Part shown: positions 54,217-63,377 of the stretch, piece by piece
Layout: each line of letters opens with the position of its first letter
Numbering within the stretch: position 1 is the first letter of the stretch
Source: Clostridia bacterium
Lineage (GTDB): Bacteria > Bacillota > Clostridia > Christensenellales > CAG-138
NCBI GenBank assembly: GCA_017525875.1
Contig: JAFXSG010000005.1
Location: forward strand, 1-64,000
Direction of reading: 5' to 3'
DNA: 64,000 nucleotides
Program-made: the position numbers and the translations under genes
The notes under the pieces: generated by a model
The model's database searches: none
What the model was told of the DNA's origin: nothing
The model's input: the letters and a program-made list of their open reading frames with translations, nothing else

Positions 54217-54405
54217 TTTATTATGCGGGACTGTTGTTCCGCCTGATCGGCTTCCGGACTCGCCGCCAAAAGCGCCCGCTCCGGAAAGGGGTCTGTTCTG
54301 CCCCGCCGCCCGGCTACGGCTGAGCGATATCCGCTTTCTTCGTCCCGCGCCGCTCCAAGCGCGCCACGCAGAATCCGGGAAATAAAACTTTGGAGGTTTA
54401 AAACA
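54217..54405 (+). promoter_or_regulatory. Long GC-rich rpsO leader, candidate S15 autoregulatory RNA
   Basis: About 190 untranslated bases with several potential stems (e.g. CGGACTCGCC.., GCGCCGCTCCAAGCGCGCC) before GGAGG. Ribosomal protein S15 controls its own mRNA in several bacterial groups through unrelated leader structures. The structure here is not folded in detail. Confidence 0.45.
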
Positions 54406-54669
54406 ATGGAAAAAGAACGCAAGAACGAGATCATCACCAAGTACGCGCTTCATGAGGGCGACACCGGTTCCCCCGAAGTGCAGATCGCACTCCTCTCTGA
54501 GCGCATCGCTCACCTCACCGAGCACCTCAAGACCCACCAGAAGGACAATCACTCCCGCCGTGGTCTTCTGAAGATGGTCGGTAAGCGCCGTGGTCTTCTG
54601 AACTACCTCAAAGAGGTCGATATCGAGCGTTACCGCGCGATCATCGCTTCTCTCGGCATCAGGAAGTAA
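54406..54669 (+). CDS. rpsO: 30S ribosomal protein S15
   Basis: This 87-residue protein has the conserved [40 protein letters not shown] and [20 protein letters not shown]. It binds the central domain of 16S rRNA. TTGGAGG lies 9 bases before the ATG. It precedes pnp, the classical rpsO-pnp order, with a terminator between. Confidence 0.97.
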   Translation: MEKERKNEIITKYALHEGDTGSPEVQIALLSERIAHLTEHLKTHQKDNHSRRGLLKMVGKRRGLLNYLKEVDIERYRAIIASLGIRK

Positions 54670-54682
54670 TTCACCCAAAGAT

Positions 54683-54715
54683 GAAAGGCGGGTCCTGAGT
54701 ACCCGCCTTTCTTTT
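54683..54715 (+). terminator. Terminator between rpsO and pnp
   Basis: GAAAGGCGGGT / ACCCGCCTTTC followed by TTTT. Confidence 0.85.
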
Positions 54716-54871
54716 GAGACGCCGGGGAACGGATTTCCCCGTTTACGCTTTTACGTCATCAACGCATTAAGGCTGAACGGCTGAATCTGTTCCCCGAAGG
54801 CGGCGCGGCTCATGAAAGCGCCGCAAACAACACACATTTAAGCTGATAGTTATTGAAAGGATAAAGATAAA

Positions 54872-56962
54872 ATGCAAAAGACGTTCTCACTGGAGCTTGC
54901 CGGCCGCACCATCACGGTCGAGACCGGTAAGTATGCCGAGCAGGCCGGCGGCGCGATCCTGATCCGCTGCGGCTACACGGCGCTGCTCGTCTGCGCAACG
55001 GTCGCAAAACAGCCTCGCGACGGCGCGGACTTCCTCCCCCTCAGCTGCGATTACGAAGAAAAAATGTACGCGGCGGGCAAGATCCCAGGCGGCTTCATCA
55101 AGCGCGAAGGCCGTCCCTCCGAAAAGGCGATCCTCACGAGCCGCCTTATCGACCGCCCCATCCGTCCGCTCTTCCCCAAGGGATTTTATAACGACGTACA
55201 GGTCGTTGCGACCGCGATGAGCGTTGAAAACGACGTCCAGCCCGACATCCTCGCGATGAACGGCGCGTCGATCGCCCTCTCCATCAGCGAAGCGCCGTTC
55301 GCCGGCCCCATCGGCGCGGTCTCCGTCGGCATGGTCGACGGGCAGTACGTCATCAACCCCGACTCCGCTCAGCGCGCCGCGAGCCGCCTGCACCTCACCG
55401 TTGCCGGCACCAAGGACGCCGTGATGATGGTCGAAGCGGGCGCAAACGAAGTGACCGAAAAGGAGATGCTCGACGCGATCCTCCTCGGCCATGAATACAT
55501 CAAGAAGATCGTCGCGTGGATCAGCGAGATCCAGGCCGAGATCGGCAAGGAAAAGCTCGTTCCCGTGATCCACACGCCGGACGAGGAGCTCAAAGCTAAG
55601 GTCGTGGAATTCGCCCGCGACAAGGTAGAGTGGCAGCTCGACACCTTCGACCGCTACGAGCGCGAAGCCCGCACCGCGGAGGTCAAGGCCGAGACCATCG
55701 CTCACTTCGCGGAGGAGTATCCCGATTCCGCCGCCGATATCGACGCGATCCTCTACAACCTCATGAAGGAGATCCTTCGTGACAAGATCATCAACCGCGG
55801 CATCCGTCCCGACGGCCGCAAGCAGACCGAGATCCGTCCCATCTGGAGCGAGGTCGGCATCCTGCCCCGCACCCACGGTTCCGCAGTCTTCACCCGCGGT
55901 CAGACCCAGGTCATGACCATCGCCGCCCTTGGCACCCTTGGCGACGGCCAGACCATCGACGGCATCGGCGAGGAGGAGTTCAAGCGCTATATCCACCACT
56001 ATAATATGCCCCCGTACTCCACCGGCGAAGTCAAGCGCCTCGGCAGCCCCGGCAGGCGTGAGATCGGCCACGGCGCACTCGCGGAGCGCGCTCTGCTGCC
56101 CGTGATCCCCTCCGAAGAGGACTTCCCCTACGCGATCCGCCTCGTTTCCGAGGTCGTGTCTTCAAACGGCTCCACCTCCCAGGCCTCCATCTGCGGCAGC
56201 ACCCTCGCCCTCATGGACGCGGGCGTTCCGATCAAGGCGCCCGTCGCCGGCTGCGCAATGGGCCTCATCAAGGACGATACCACCGGCAACATCGCCATCC
56301 TCACCGATATCCAGGGTCTTGAGGACTTCATGGGCGATATGGACTTCAAGGTCGCAGGTACCCGCGAAGGCATCACCGCGATCCAGATGGACATCAAGAT
56401 CAAGGGCATCGACGAGCAGATCCTCACCCGTGCGCTCGAGCAGGCCCGCCAGGGCAGGCTCTTCATCCTCGATCGGATGATGGAGACGATCTCCGAGCCC
56501 CGCGCTGAGCTCTCGCCCTTCGCGCCCCGTATCATGCAGTTCACGATCAATCCGGATAAGATCCGCGAGGTCATCGGCAGCGGCGGCAAGACCATCAACG
56601 GCATCATCGCCGAGACCGGCGTCAAGATCGACATCGAGGACGACGGCCGCGTGTTCATCGCCAGCACCGACGCGGCGGCGGCCGAGAAGGCCAGGAAGAT
56701 CATCGACAACATCGTTCGCGATATCGAGGTTGGCGACGTCATCCTCGGCAAGGTCGTCAACATCCTGCCCATCGGCGCGCAGGTCGAGCTCAAGCCCGGC
56801 AAGAAGGGCCTCGTGCATATCTCAAAGCTCGCCAACCACCGCGTCGAGAAGGTGGAGGACGAAGTCTCCATCGGCGACGAGATCCTCGTTCGCGTCATCG
56901 AGATCAAGCCCGACGGCAAGATCGATCTCACCCGCAAGGGACTGATCCCGGACAACAAATAA
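54872..56962 (+). CDS. pnp: Polyribonucleotide nucleotidyltransferase (PNPase)
   Basis: This 696-residue protein has two RNase PH domains (the first opens at residue 5; the second begins near [18 protein letters not shown], about 307), the linking helical domain, and a KH domain ([20 protein letters not shown], about 560). A C-terminal S1 domain follows ([20 protein letters not shown], about 622). It degrades RNA 3' to 5' with phosphate. AAAGGA precedes the ATG. Its 155-base leader contains a GGCGGCGCGGC / GCGCCGC hairpin that could allow self-control with RNase III, as in other bacteria. Confidence 0.97.
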   Translation: MQKTFSLELAGRTITVETGKYAEQAGGAILIRCGYTALLVCATVAKQPRDGADFLPLSCDYEEKMYAAGKIPGGFIKREGRPSEKAILTSRLIDRPIRPLFPKGFYNDVQVVATAMSVENDVQPDILAMNGASIALSISEAPFAGPIGAVSVGMVDGQYVINPDSAQRAASRLHLTVAGTKDAVMMVEAGANEVTEKEMLDAILLGHEYIKKIVAWISEIQAEIGKEKLVPVIHTPDEELKAKVVEFARDKVEWQLDTFDRYEREARTAEVKAETIAHFAEEYPDSAADIDAILYNLMKEILRDKIINRGIRPDGRKQTEIRPIWSEVGILPRTHGSAVFTRGQTQVMTIAALGTLGDGQTIDGIGEEEFKRYIHHYNMPPYSTGEVKRLGSPGRREIGHGALAERALLPVIPSEEDFPYAIRLVSEVVSSNGSTSQASICGSTLALMDAGVPIKAPVAGCAMGLIKDDTTGNIAILTDIQGLEDFMGDMDFKVAGTREGITAIQMDIKIKGIDEQILTRALEQARQGRLFILDRMMETISEPRAELSPFAPRIMQFTINPDKIREVIGSGGKTINGIIAETGVKIDIEDDGRVFIASTDAAAAEKARKIIDNIVRDIEVGDVILGKVVNILPIGAQVELKPGKKGLVHISKLANHRVEKVEDEVSIGDEILVRVIEIKPDGKIDLTRKGLIPDNK

Positions 56963-56978
56963 TTTTCACCGAAACGCG

Positions 56979-57011
56979 CAGGACCCGCTCACAGAGCGGG
57001 TCCTGTTTTTT
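56979..57011. terminator. Terminator of pnp
   Basis: CAGGACCCGCTC ACA GAGCGGGTCCTG followed by TTTTTT. Confidence 0.92.
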
Positions 57012-57028
57012 CGTTCGGTTCTTCACTA

Positions 57029-58966
57029 TCACCCTATCACGGCCCTCATGATCAGTATCGCGTCGGTCGCGGTCACGCTGCCGTCGCCGTCCATATCGGC
57101 GTTGAGGAGGCCCTGCCCATCGAGCACGATGATCCCCATCGCGCAGCGCATCGTGAGCAGCGCGTCGGCCGCCGAAAGGCTCCCGTCAAGATCCGTATCG
57201 CCGGGGAGCCCGGGCTGCGGGCCGTACCAGCTCCACGTGCCGCCGCCTTGATCCCAGGTCCCCTCCGCCACCGAGAAGCAGTTCGTTCCCTCGGGCGGGA
57301 AAAGGTCGTCGGTCTGGTTCCAGCGGTTTGTCCAGTTGTTCTCGGCCGCTTGCCCGTTCATGCGGCAGAATATCACAAAGCTCCACAGCCCCTCGGGCAG
57401 GTCCGCCGAATAGACGCCGTCGCCGTCCGGGTCTGTCATATCCGCCCACACGCTCGCGTTCGTGCCGGCATTGTAGAGATACATCGCGAAGCGCGCACCG
57501 TCGTTAAACCAGTTGGAGCAGGGCTCAAGATAGATCGGCGAGGCCGTGATGTAATCCGCGGCGGGCCGCTCGGGATCGTAGACCGCCGCGATGCCGCTGT
57601 CGCCCACGGTGCCGGAGATCGTGCCGTTCTGCACCGTGAAGGTGTTGCCGGTGATCTGGTCGGTGTAGGTACCGTCCTTGATCCTGTGCGCGGGCAGGCT
57701 GACCTCGCCGCCGCCGTCCAGCTTGGAGATCACAACGCCCCTCGTGCCGCGCTCGTTGTAGGCCGTGTTGCCGTAGGAGGCGAGGTATTCGTTCGTGCCG
57801 TCGAAAAAGTTTTTGAACTTATTGATCTCCGAAACGGTCTTCGACTTCCACGCGGTGTCGGTGCTTGCCGCCCCCATGACTTCATTGGGCCTTGCAAGGT
57901 ACAGCGCGGTGGAATACGCTCTCCCGCCGACGATCGCCCAGGCCTTTTGGAGCACCTCGTCGGAAACGCCCGAGGTATTGCCCGTCCAGGCCGTGCCGGA
58001 ATTGCCCATGTACGTGTCGTGCGATTCCACCCACAGCACGCTCTTGCCGGGCTCCGCGTATTTATAATAGGTGCTGTCCGCCAGCTCCGCCGCCGCGCAC
58101 CAATACGCCTTGTCGAGCGCACGGTCGCCGGTGTAGTTGTCGGTCACGGCGATATAGTTCGTGTAATTGCCGATATCCGTGCCCGCGCCGCCGAGGATCT
58201 CGCCGTAGAAGAACAGCTCGTGATCCGCGTGATCGCGCGCGCCGTTTATCACGGTCGGCCAAAAATCGCTCGCGCAGTCCCCGTCCGTGGGCAGCTCGAT
58301 ATGCTTCGCCGCATCAAAGCGGAAGCCGTCCACGCCGCAGTCCACGCAGTCGCAGAGCAGGTCGAGCACGTACTGTTGAATATCGTCATTCCCGGTGTTC
58401 AGGTCGGGCATGCCGAGATGACGCTGCGTCATCGTGTAGCGGCTGTCGTCGCTCACAAAATCCGGATCGGTGTGGTAATAGTCGGCGTTTTGCAGCGCGG
58501 AGTCGACGTTTTCGTTCAGGTGGGCGAAGGTGCCGCCTTCGGTATCGTTCGCCAGATGGTTCGCCACGATATCGACGATGACCTTGATGCCGTATTCCTC
58601 CGCCTCATCGCACAGGTCACAAAGCTCCGCACGCGTGCCGAGCCAGGTGCCGCCGTCCGCGATCGAAAGGCCGAGAGGCTGATAGAGCTTCCACCACTGC
58701 CCGTCCGAGTTCGTCCAGGCCGCGTCATAGTCCTTAGGCTGCTGCACCGGCGATGTCTGCACGGCGGTATACCCCGCCGCGGCGATATCCGGCAGCGCCG
58801 CACGGATGCTGCTGTACGACCAGTTGAAGCAGTGCAGTATCACCGCGCCCTGCACGGTCTGCTGCGCGTAGGTCTCGTGTGTTTCCGCCGTGACGGGTAT
58901 GCCCGGCAGGATGACGGACACGATCAGGCATAATACCAGCCAGATCCCGATCAGTTTTCTTTTCAT
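57029..58966 (-). CDS. Secreted alpha-amylase (GH13) with starch-binding module and dockerin
   Basis: This 645-residue protein has a signal peptide (to about residue 28) and a GH13 barrel. Visible residues are VDIVANH (region I), GFRFDAAKH with nucleophile Asp218, FFYGEIL with acid/base Glu256, and VESHDTY with Asp317. A carbohydrate-binding-like module follows (about 475-580, SNWFNDGARFAMYLYNAG), then a complete dockerin (GDTDLDGSLSAADALLTMRC and ADMDGDGSVTATDAILIMRA). It would digest starch outside the cell and could dock into an amylosome-like complex. GGGAGGT precedes the ATG. Confidence 0.93.
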   Translation of the reverse strand: MKRKLIGIWLVLCLIVSVILPGIPVTAETHETYAQQTVQGAVILHCFNWSYSSIRAALPDIAAAGYTAVQTSPVQQPKDYDAAWTNSDGQWWKLYQPLGLSIADGGTWLGTRAELCDLCDEAEEYGIKVIVDIVANHLANDTEGGTFAHLNENVDSALQNADYYHTDPDFVSDDSRYTMTQRHLGMPDLNTGNDDIQQYVLDLLCDCVDCGVDGFRFDAAKHIELPTDGDCASDFWPTVINGARDHADHELFFYGEILGGAGTDIGNYTNYIAVTDNYTGDRALDKAYWCAAAELADSTYYKYAEPGKSVLWVESHDTYMGNSGTAWTGNTSGVSDEVLQKAWAIVGGRAYSTALYLARPNEVMGAASTDTAWKSKTVSEINKFKNFFDGTNEYLASYGNTAYNERGTRGVVISKLDGGGEVSLPAHRIKDGTYTDQITGNTFTVQNGTISGTVGDSGIAAVYDPERPAADYITASPIYLEPCSNWFNDGARFAMYLYNAGTNASVWADMTDPDGDGVYSADLPEGLWSFVIFCRMNGQAAENNWTNRWNQTDDLFPPEGTNCFSVAEGTWDQGGGTWSWYGPQPGLPGDTDLDGSLSAADALLTMRCAMGIIVLDGQGLLNADMDGDGSVTATDAILIMRAVIG

Positions 58967-59056
58967 TTATTTACCTCCCACTGCTCCGGTCCGGGAGCCG
59001 TTTTGCGTTAGCCTCCGGCCCGGCCGCCGTTGCCGGTCGGCCCTGCCCCAAACTTG

Positions 59057-59085
59057 ATTATATCATATATGTTTTCGCAAGGCAA
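59057..59085 (-). promoter_or_regulatory. Promoter of the amylase gene
   Basis: On the minus strand TTGCCT, 17 bases, TATAAT. Confidence 0.8.
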
Positions 59086-59087
59086 TA

Positions 59088-59123
59088 GAAAACGCAGGCC
59101 CCGCCCTGCTGAGCGGGTCCTGC
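59088..59123 (-). terminator. Terminator of the anti-sigma gene
   Basis: On the minus strand GCAGGACCCGC / GGCGGGGCCTGC followed by GTTTTC. Confidence 0.7.
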
Positions 59124-59140
59124 CGAACCTTATCCCATGG

Positions 59141-60238
59141 TCAGATCTCCGAACGTTCCGGAGCGAATACCCAGCTGCCGCCTCCGTCGAAGGTCTCGAA
59201 GCACGCGGTGCGGGTCACGAATTCCTGAGTCCCCGGGTCGAACACGGTATAGGTAACGAGGATCACGCCGTGCGTTCCGTTCATTACGGGCGAAAGCGCT
59301 GTGCAGGGCGGCGCGACGATATCGGCATATTCCTCCGGGAATGCAAGGCCGATATCATGCCAACTGCCGCCGCCGTCCCGGGTCTCGTAGACGGTCAGGA
59401 CGTACGGGGTGTAGTAAGCCGTGCTTCGGTCGCAGTAGCAGACATACGCGACGCCTCCGGGCAGGACGCAAGCGCCGGTGACGCGGCTTCGCTGATCCTC
59501 GGGGGCCGGCATTTCAAGCCAGTTCTCGCCGTCCTCCGTGTAAAAAATCACGATGGACTGCGTATCGTGGAACGGTGCGTCCGTCAGCACGACGTAGTTG
59601 TCTCCATAGTACCCGAAGAGCTGACCGAGCTCGTCCACCGTCTCCGCACCGGCCTTTTCGGCGAGCGCCTTCTCAGCCATTTCGCCGACCGCTCTCGGCC
59701 ATGAAGCGAGCTGATCGAATAGCCGATAATCTTCATATCCCGGCCCGAAGCTGTGTACCGCCGCCCCGTATGCGGCGAATTCATTCTCCGTAAGGGCAAA
59801 GAACACGCCTCCTCCGTCAAGGGTGAACGCCTCGTCCGCCCGGTCGCCTGCAATTACCGCGTTCGCGCAGGCAACGTAGCGGCTGCGCTCGCTCTCGAAG
59901 GTCGACGTCTCGATCCCGGGCGTGGGAGCGGCGACCTCGGTGAGCGCAGGCGTCTCGGCCGGATCGGTCACGGCCGGGGTGCTGCCTGCTTCCGGGGTTT
60001 CCGAAGCGGGCGGAGCGTTGGGGTCCGTGGTCACGGGCAGAGGAGTGCTGTTTTGAGCGTCCACGTTTTTCGGTGTTTTGAAAAGCTCCCTCCCCGCGAA
60101 GATCAGTCCCGCCGTGAGCACCACTGCCGCAAGCACTGCTGCAGCCGTCAGCGCGCTCCTGCGCTGCTGCGCCTTTTTCCGTAAGTATTCATCCCTTCGC
60201 GTGAAAACGTCATTCGCCATTTCTCTATATGTCTTCAT
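59141..60238 (-). CDS. Anti-sigma-like membrane protein with a BNR-type outer domain
   Basis: A 365-residue protein. The cytoplasmic start is MKTYREMANDVFTRRDEYLR. One membrane helix (about 32-52) and a Pro/Thr/Glu linker (about 60-115) follow. The outer domain contains sialidase/BNR-like repeats (FYTEDGENWLEMP, YETRDGGGSWHDIGLAF, FETFDGGGSWVFAP), suggesting a beta-propeller. ATG at 60238 has GGAGGG 9 bases upstream and overlaps the sigma gene end by 14 bases. It probably restrains that sigma factor and senses something outside. Confidence 0.78.
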   Translation of the reverse strand: MKTYREMANDVFTRRDEYLRKKAQQRRSALTAAAVLAAVVLTAGLIFAGRELFKTPKNVDAQNSTPLPVTTDPNAPPASETPEAGSTPAVTDPAETPALTEVAAPTPGIETSTFESERSRYVACANAVIAGDRADEAFTLDGGGVFFALTENEFAAYGAAVHSFGPGYEDYRLFDQLASWPRAVGEMAEKALAEKAGAETVDELGQLFGYYGDNYVVLTDAPFHDTQSIVIFYTEDGENWLEMPAPEDQRSRVTGACVLPGGVAYVCYCDRSTAYYTPYVLTVYETRDGGGSWHDIGLAFPEEYADIVAPPCTALSPVMNGTHGVILVTYTVFDPGTQEFVTRTACFETFDGGGSWVFAPERSEI

Positions 60239-60779
60239 TTGAAATACCCTCCTTTTCAAGCACGGAGCGGAGCGCGAGCCGTGCGCGGTACGCGAGGTTT
60301 TCGACCTGCCGGCGGGTCCTGTTCATCGCCTTTGCCGTCTCGTCGCCTGTGAGCTCTTCAAAATACAGCAGGTACAGCACCTGACGGTAATCGGGGCTGA
60401 GCTGTTTGAGCGCCCTGTGGATGGCGATACGCCTCTCACCGACTATATACGCGCTCTCGACCGCTTCCTCTTCCGCAAGCGCGTCGGAGGCGTTTTCCGG
60501 GATCGGCGCCACGCGCTTCGATCGCCGCAGATGGTCGATCGCCATATTCCTGCCGATCGCATAGAGCCAGGTCTTGAAGCTGCTTTTGCCGGCGAAGCGC
60601 GGCTTTTTGACCACGAGCTTGAAGAAGGTCTCCTCCGTAAGCTCTTCCGCCGTGAAGATATTGCCGACTATGCCCGCAAGATACAGGGTCAGCCCGTCCT
60701 TGTGATCGCGTATCACTTCGACCATGCCTTCATCGTCGCCCTCGAGGTAGCGCCGATAATTTACCGCCGCAGTGTCCAT
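60225..60779 (-). CDS. ECF-type RNA polymerase sigma factor
   Basis: This 184-residue protein has region 2 (MVEVIRDHKDGLTLYLAGIV, SSFKTWLYAIGRNMAIDHLR) and region 4 (LKQLSPDYRQVLYLLYFEEL, TGDETAKAMNRTRRQVENLA). ATG at 60779 has AAAGGAG 9 bases upstream; a longer frame is not supported. It is coupled to the BNR-domain membrane protein downstream. Confidence 0.9.
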   Translation of the reverse strand: MDTAAVNYRRYLEGDDEGMVEVIRDHKDGLTLYLAGIVGNIFTAEELTEETFFKLVVKKPRFAGKSSFKTWLYAIGRNMAIDHLRRSKRVAPIPENASDALAEEEAVESAYIVGERRIAIHRALKQLSPDYRQVLYLLYFEELTGDETAKAMNRTRRQVENLAYRARLALRSVLEKEGISNEDI

Positions 60780-60857
60780 CGAACCACTCCTTTCATTTGC
60801 TTTCATCTGTTGGACGAACGACTCCCAAAAAACTCTCACCGTATTTGAAGGATCTAT

Positions 60858-60880
60858 GAAAAAAGCCGCGATATGCGGCC
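60858..60880 (-). terminator. Terminator of the PHP gene
   Basis: On the minus strand GCCGC ATATC GCGGC followed by TTTTTTC. Confidence 0.75.
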
Positions 60881-60888
60881 TTAGTGTC

Positions 60889-61590
60889 CTACTGCTCTAT
60901 ATTCACTACGCTGTCCAGCACGCCGGCCTCCCTTGCGGCGGCGAGGGCCTTTTCAAAATCGCCCACGCGGGAGGCGATATGCGCGTCGCTGCCGATGATG
61001 AGCTTCACGCCCTTATCGCGGCAGATGCGAAGCTCCTCCGCGCTCATCGTCACGCGGGCTGAATTGATCTCGAGCATTATACCGAGCTGACGGGCGCACT
61101 CCGCCATGTATGGGATATCCACCTTGAGGTAGAGGTTCGGGTGCGAGATGATGTCCGCGTGCCCGGCCTCCGCCGCGGCCAGTATGCTCTCCGCGTTGCG
61201 GCGGGGCGTGCTTTTGCCGCCGAAGCTCTCCATCAGGATATGCCAAGCGAACCTGTTGACCGGCGCGACGCCCTTGTGGTAGCCGAGGATGATCACGTCG
61301 TACCCGCTGCGGTCCTTGGGGATATCGCTCTTGCCGAAATCGGTCACGTTGCATTCGAGCCCGTTTTTGACGAGGATCTTACCCGCGAACTCCTTTTTGA
61401 GCGCGCGGAGCTCCGCGTTCAGCCTTTCGAGCTTTTTGCCGCGCACGCCGATCCAGATATTGCCGCCCGCGTGCTCGCTGACCGCGACGGACTCGAGCCC
61501 GAGCTCGATCGCCCGCAGCACGTTCTCCCGCGGGCTGCTCTTGCCGTGGCTGTAATAGGTGTGGGTGTGAAGATCTTCGATGATGCGCAT
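60889..61590 (-). CDS. PHP-domain phosphoesterase
   Basis: This 233-residue protein has the PHP metal motifs: DLHTHTYYSHGKSSPRENVL at the N-terminus, VAVSEHAGG, a Glu in KNGLECNV, ISHPNLYL and a final IGSDAHIAS. This resembles YcdX/histidinol-phosphatase-like hydrolases with three metals. AAGGCAG precedes the ATG. The substrate is not known; no histidine-synthesis genes are near. Confidence 0.87.
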   Translation of the reverse strand: MRIIEDLHTHTYYSHGKSSPRENVLRAIELGLESVAVSEHAGGNIWIGVRGKKLERLNAELRALKKEFAGKILVKNGLECNVTDFGKSDIPKDRSGYDVIILGYHKGVAPVNRFAWHILMESFGGKSTPRRNAESILAAAEAGHADIISHPNLYLKVDIPYMAECARQLGIMLEINSARVTMSAEELRICRDKGVKLIIGSDAHIASRVGDFEKALAAAREAGVLDSVVNIEQ

Positions 61591-61658
61591 GGGTCTGCCT
61601 TTCGGTGGTTGATAATGGTATTATTTTACCACCAAACCGGGAAAGGGGCAAGCCCGGA

Positions 61659-61855
61659 TGAATTGCGCCAAAGCGCGTGAATTGTCCTTCGGACATGAAT
61701 TGCACTGCGTGCATGAATTGCGCCGCGCATGAAAAAAGCGCAAACGGCGCATTAGGATAATGACAGCGGAGCTGTCAATTCACGGAGCGCCCTCCGGTGT
61801 GAGAATTCATGAACGCACTGCGTTCAATTCATGACGGCAAAGCCGTCAATTCATT
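61659..61855. repeat. Array of mini-hairpins joined by ATGAATTG / CAATTCAT
   Basis: Non-coding. The left half has units ATGAATTG plus a short palindrome (GCGCCAAAGCGC, GTCCTTCGGAC, GCACTGCGTGC, GCGCCGCGC). The right half has the mirror arrangement, palindromes (GACAGCGGAGCTGTC, GAACGCACTGCGTTC, GACGGCAAAGCCGTC) followed by AATTCAT. About seven or eight little stems of different sequence share one linker. Confidence 0.75.
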
Positions 61856-61864
61856 CATTAACAG

Positions 61865-61892
61865 CAAAAAGACCCGGGCCGAAGCCCGGGTC
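61865..61892 (-). terminator. Terminator of the BMP lipoprotein gene
   Basis: On the minus strand GACCCGGGC TTCG GCCCGGGTC followed by TTTTT. Confidence 0.9.
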
Positions 61893-61920
61893 TCGATCAG
61901 TCTATTTTGCTGTTAATTTA

Positions 61921-63144
61921 TCAGCCGATGCTGTCCGCGTTGAGCTCGGTGATACCGTCGATGCGGATATCGAACAGAGGCGCGGAGATCTTTTCGCTCT
62001 CATGGAAGTAGCCGTCCCAGATCAGCTCGAGGCCCTCGAAGCCCCAGCTCTTGTCATAGCTGGTGAGGTGCTCGCCATTCACGGTGAAGGTGCTGCAGTC
62101 GAAGACGTGGAGCTCGCCGCTCTTGATCTTGGCGATGGCTTCGTCGACAGCCGCCTTGGTGCCCTCAGCGCAGCTCTTGCCGAGCTCGGAGATCTGGACT
62201 GCATCCTCGCTGTAGCCGCCGCACCAATCCTGCTGCAGCTTGCCGCCGTCGATGACGGTCTTGATCGCGTAGGTGTAGTAGGCGCCCCAGTTGTTCTGAG
62301 GAGAGGTGAGCGCCGCATCGGGAGCGACCTTGAGCATGTCCACGTTGTAGCCGACGCTGTAGACGGTCTCGCCCGCCTCGAGCTTGGCCTGAACGGCGCT
62401 GGGTGCGCCGGTGGAGTCCGCATGCTGGCCGATGATGACGCAGCCGCGTGCCATCAGGGTGTTCGCCGCCTCGGCCTCATCGGTGATGGAGAACCAGGAG
62501 CCGGTGTACTGAACGTCCATATGAGCTTCGGGAACGATGGACTGGATGCCGAGGAAGAAGGCGGTGTAGCCGGAGACGACCTCAGCGTAGGGGAACGCGC
62601 CGACGTAGCCGATGTAGGGATCGGAGACCTTGCCCGCGTCCATGAGCTCCTTGAGCTTGAGACCTGCGACGATGCCGGAGACGTAGCGGGCCTGGTAGAT
62701 GCCGGTGAAGTAGTTGAAGATGTTCTCCATGCCCTCCTGCTTGGCGGCGGTCTGGCCGGTCGCGTGGCAGAAGAGGACTTCCGGATGCTCCTTAGCGGCC
62801 TGGATCATGTAGCTCTCATGGCCGAAGGAGTTTGCGAAGATGACCTTGCAGCCCTGCTCGACGAGGTCGATAGCGGCGGCGTAGCAGGATTCATCCTCGA
62901 GTACGCTGTATTTATAGATGACCTGATCATCGGAAAGGCCGCAAGCCTTCTTAGCCTGCTCGATGCCCTCGATATGAGCATAGGTATAGCCCTCGTTTTC
63001 ATCACCGATCAGGATGGCGCCGACCTTGATATCGGTCTTCGGCGCGTTGCTTTCACCCTCGTTGCCGGGCTTGGTGCAGGCGGTCAGCGTGACCGCTGCG
63101 AGAGCCATCAGTGCCGCGAGAACGACTGCGATGAATCTTTTCAT
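61921..63144 (-). CDS. BMP-family substrate-binding lipoprotein
   Basis: This 407-residue protein has a signal peptide and lipobox TLTAC, then the periplasmic-binding fold of the BMP/PnrA (Med) family: VGAILIGDENEGYTYAHIEG, EQGCKVIFANSFGHESYMIQ, FNYFTGIYQARYVSGIVAGL, GYVGAFPYAEVVSGYTAFFL and GQHADSTGAPSAVQ. Relatives bind nucleosides for ABC importers; the permease genes are not in the window. ATG at 63144 has GGAGG 8 bases upstream. Codon use suggests strong expression. Confidence 0.92.
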   Translation of the reverse strand: MKRFIAVVLAALMALAAVTLTACTKPGNEGESNAPKTDIKVGAILIGDENEGYTYAHIEGIEQAKKACGLSDDQVIYKYSVLEDESCYAAAIDLVEQGCKVIFANSFGHESYMIQAAKEHPEVLFCHATGQTAAKQEGMENIFNYFTGIYQARYVSGIVAGLKLKELMDAGKVSDPYIGYVGAFPYAEVVSGYTAFFLGIQSIVPEAHMDVQYTGSWFSITDEAEAANTLMARGCVIIGQHADSTGAPSAVQAKLEAGETVYSVGYNVDMLKVAPDAALTSPQNNWGAYYTYAIKTVIDGGKLQQDWCGGYSEDAVQISELGKSCAEGTKAAVDEAIAKIKSGELHVFDCSTFTVNGEHLTSYDKSWGFEGLELIWDGYFHESEKISAPLFDIRIDGITELNADSIG

Positions 63145-63193
63145 TTTGTTTTCCTCCAAATGTATTCGTTCGGTAAAACCAAACACAGCCCAC

Positions 63194-63222
63194 ATTATAA
63201 TGTGTTTTTTCGCCAAAATCAA
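63194..63222 (-). promoter_or_regulatory. Promoter of the BMP lipoprotein gene
   Basis: On the minus strand TTGATT, 17 bases, TATAAT. The -10 lies in a short palindrome (CACATTATAATGTG) that could be an operator. Confidence 0.8.
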
Positions 63223-63300
63223 TATGGCATAAGCCGTTTTCGGCCCCGTTTCGAAATATATGATGCCCCGTTCCCCCGCCAAAACAAATGCTTTCGGGCG

Positions 63301-63329
63301 TTGAAAAAAAACGGCGGATGTGGTAAAGT
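63301..63329 (+). promoter_or_regulatory. Promoter of the gene at 63378
   Basis: TTGAAA, 17 bases, TAAAGT. Confidence 0.6.
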
Positions 63330-63377
63330 AAATGCGGGGCGAAAGCTTCTCAAAATACCTTTTTTGGAGGCGTGATC

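Noticed and set aside
61659-61855. CRISPR-like spacing of repeats
   Set aside because: The variable parts are short palindromes of about 9-15 bases, not spacers, and no cas genes are present.
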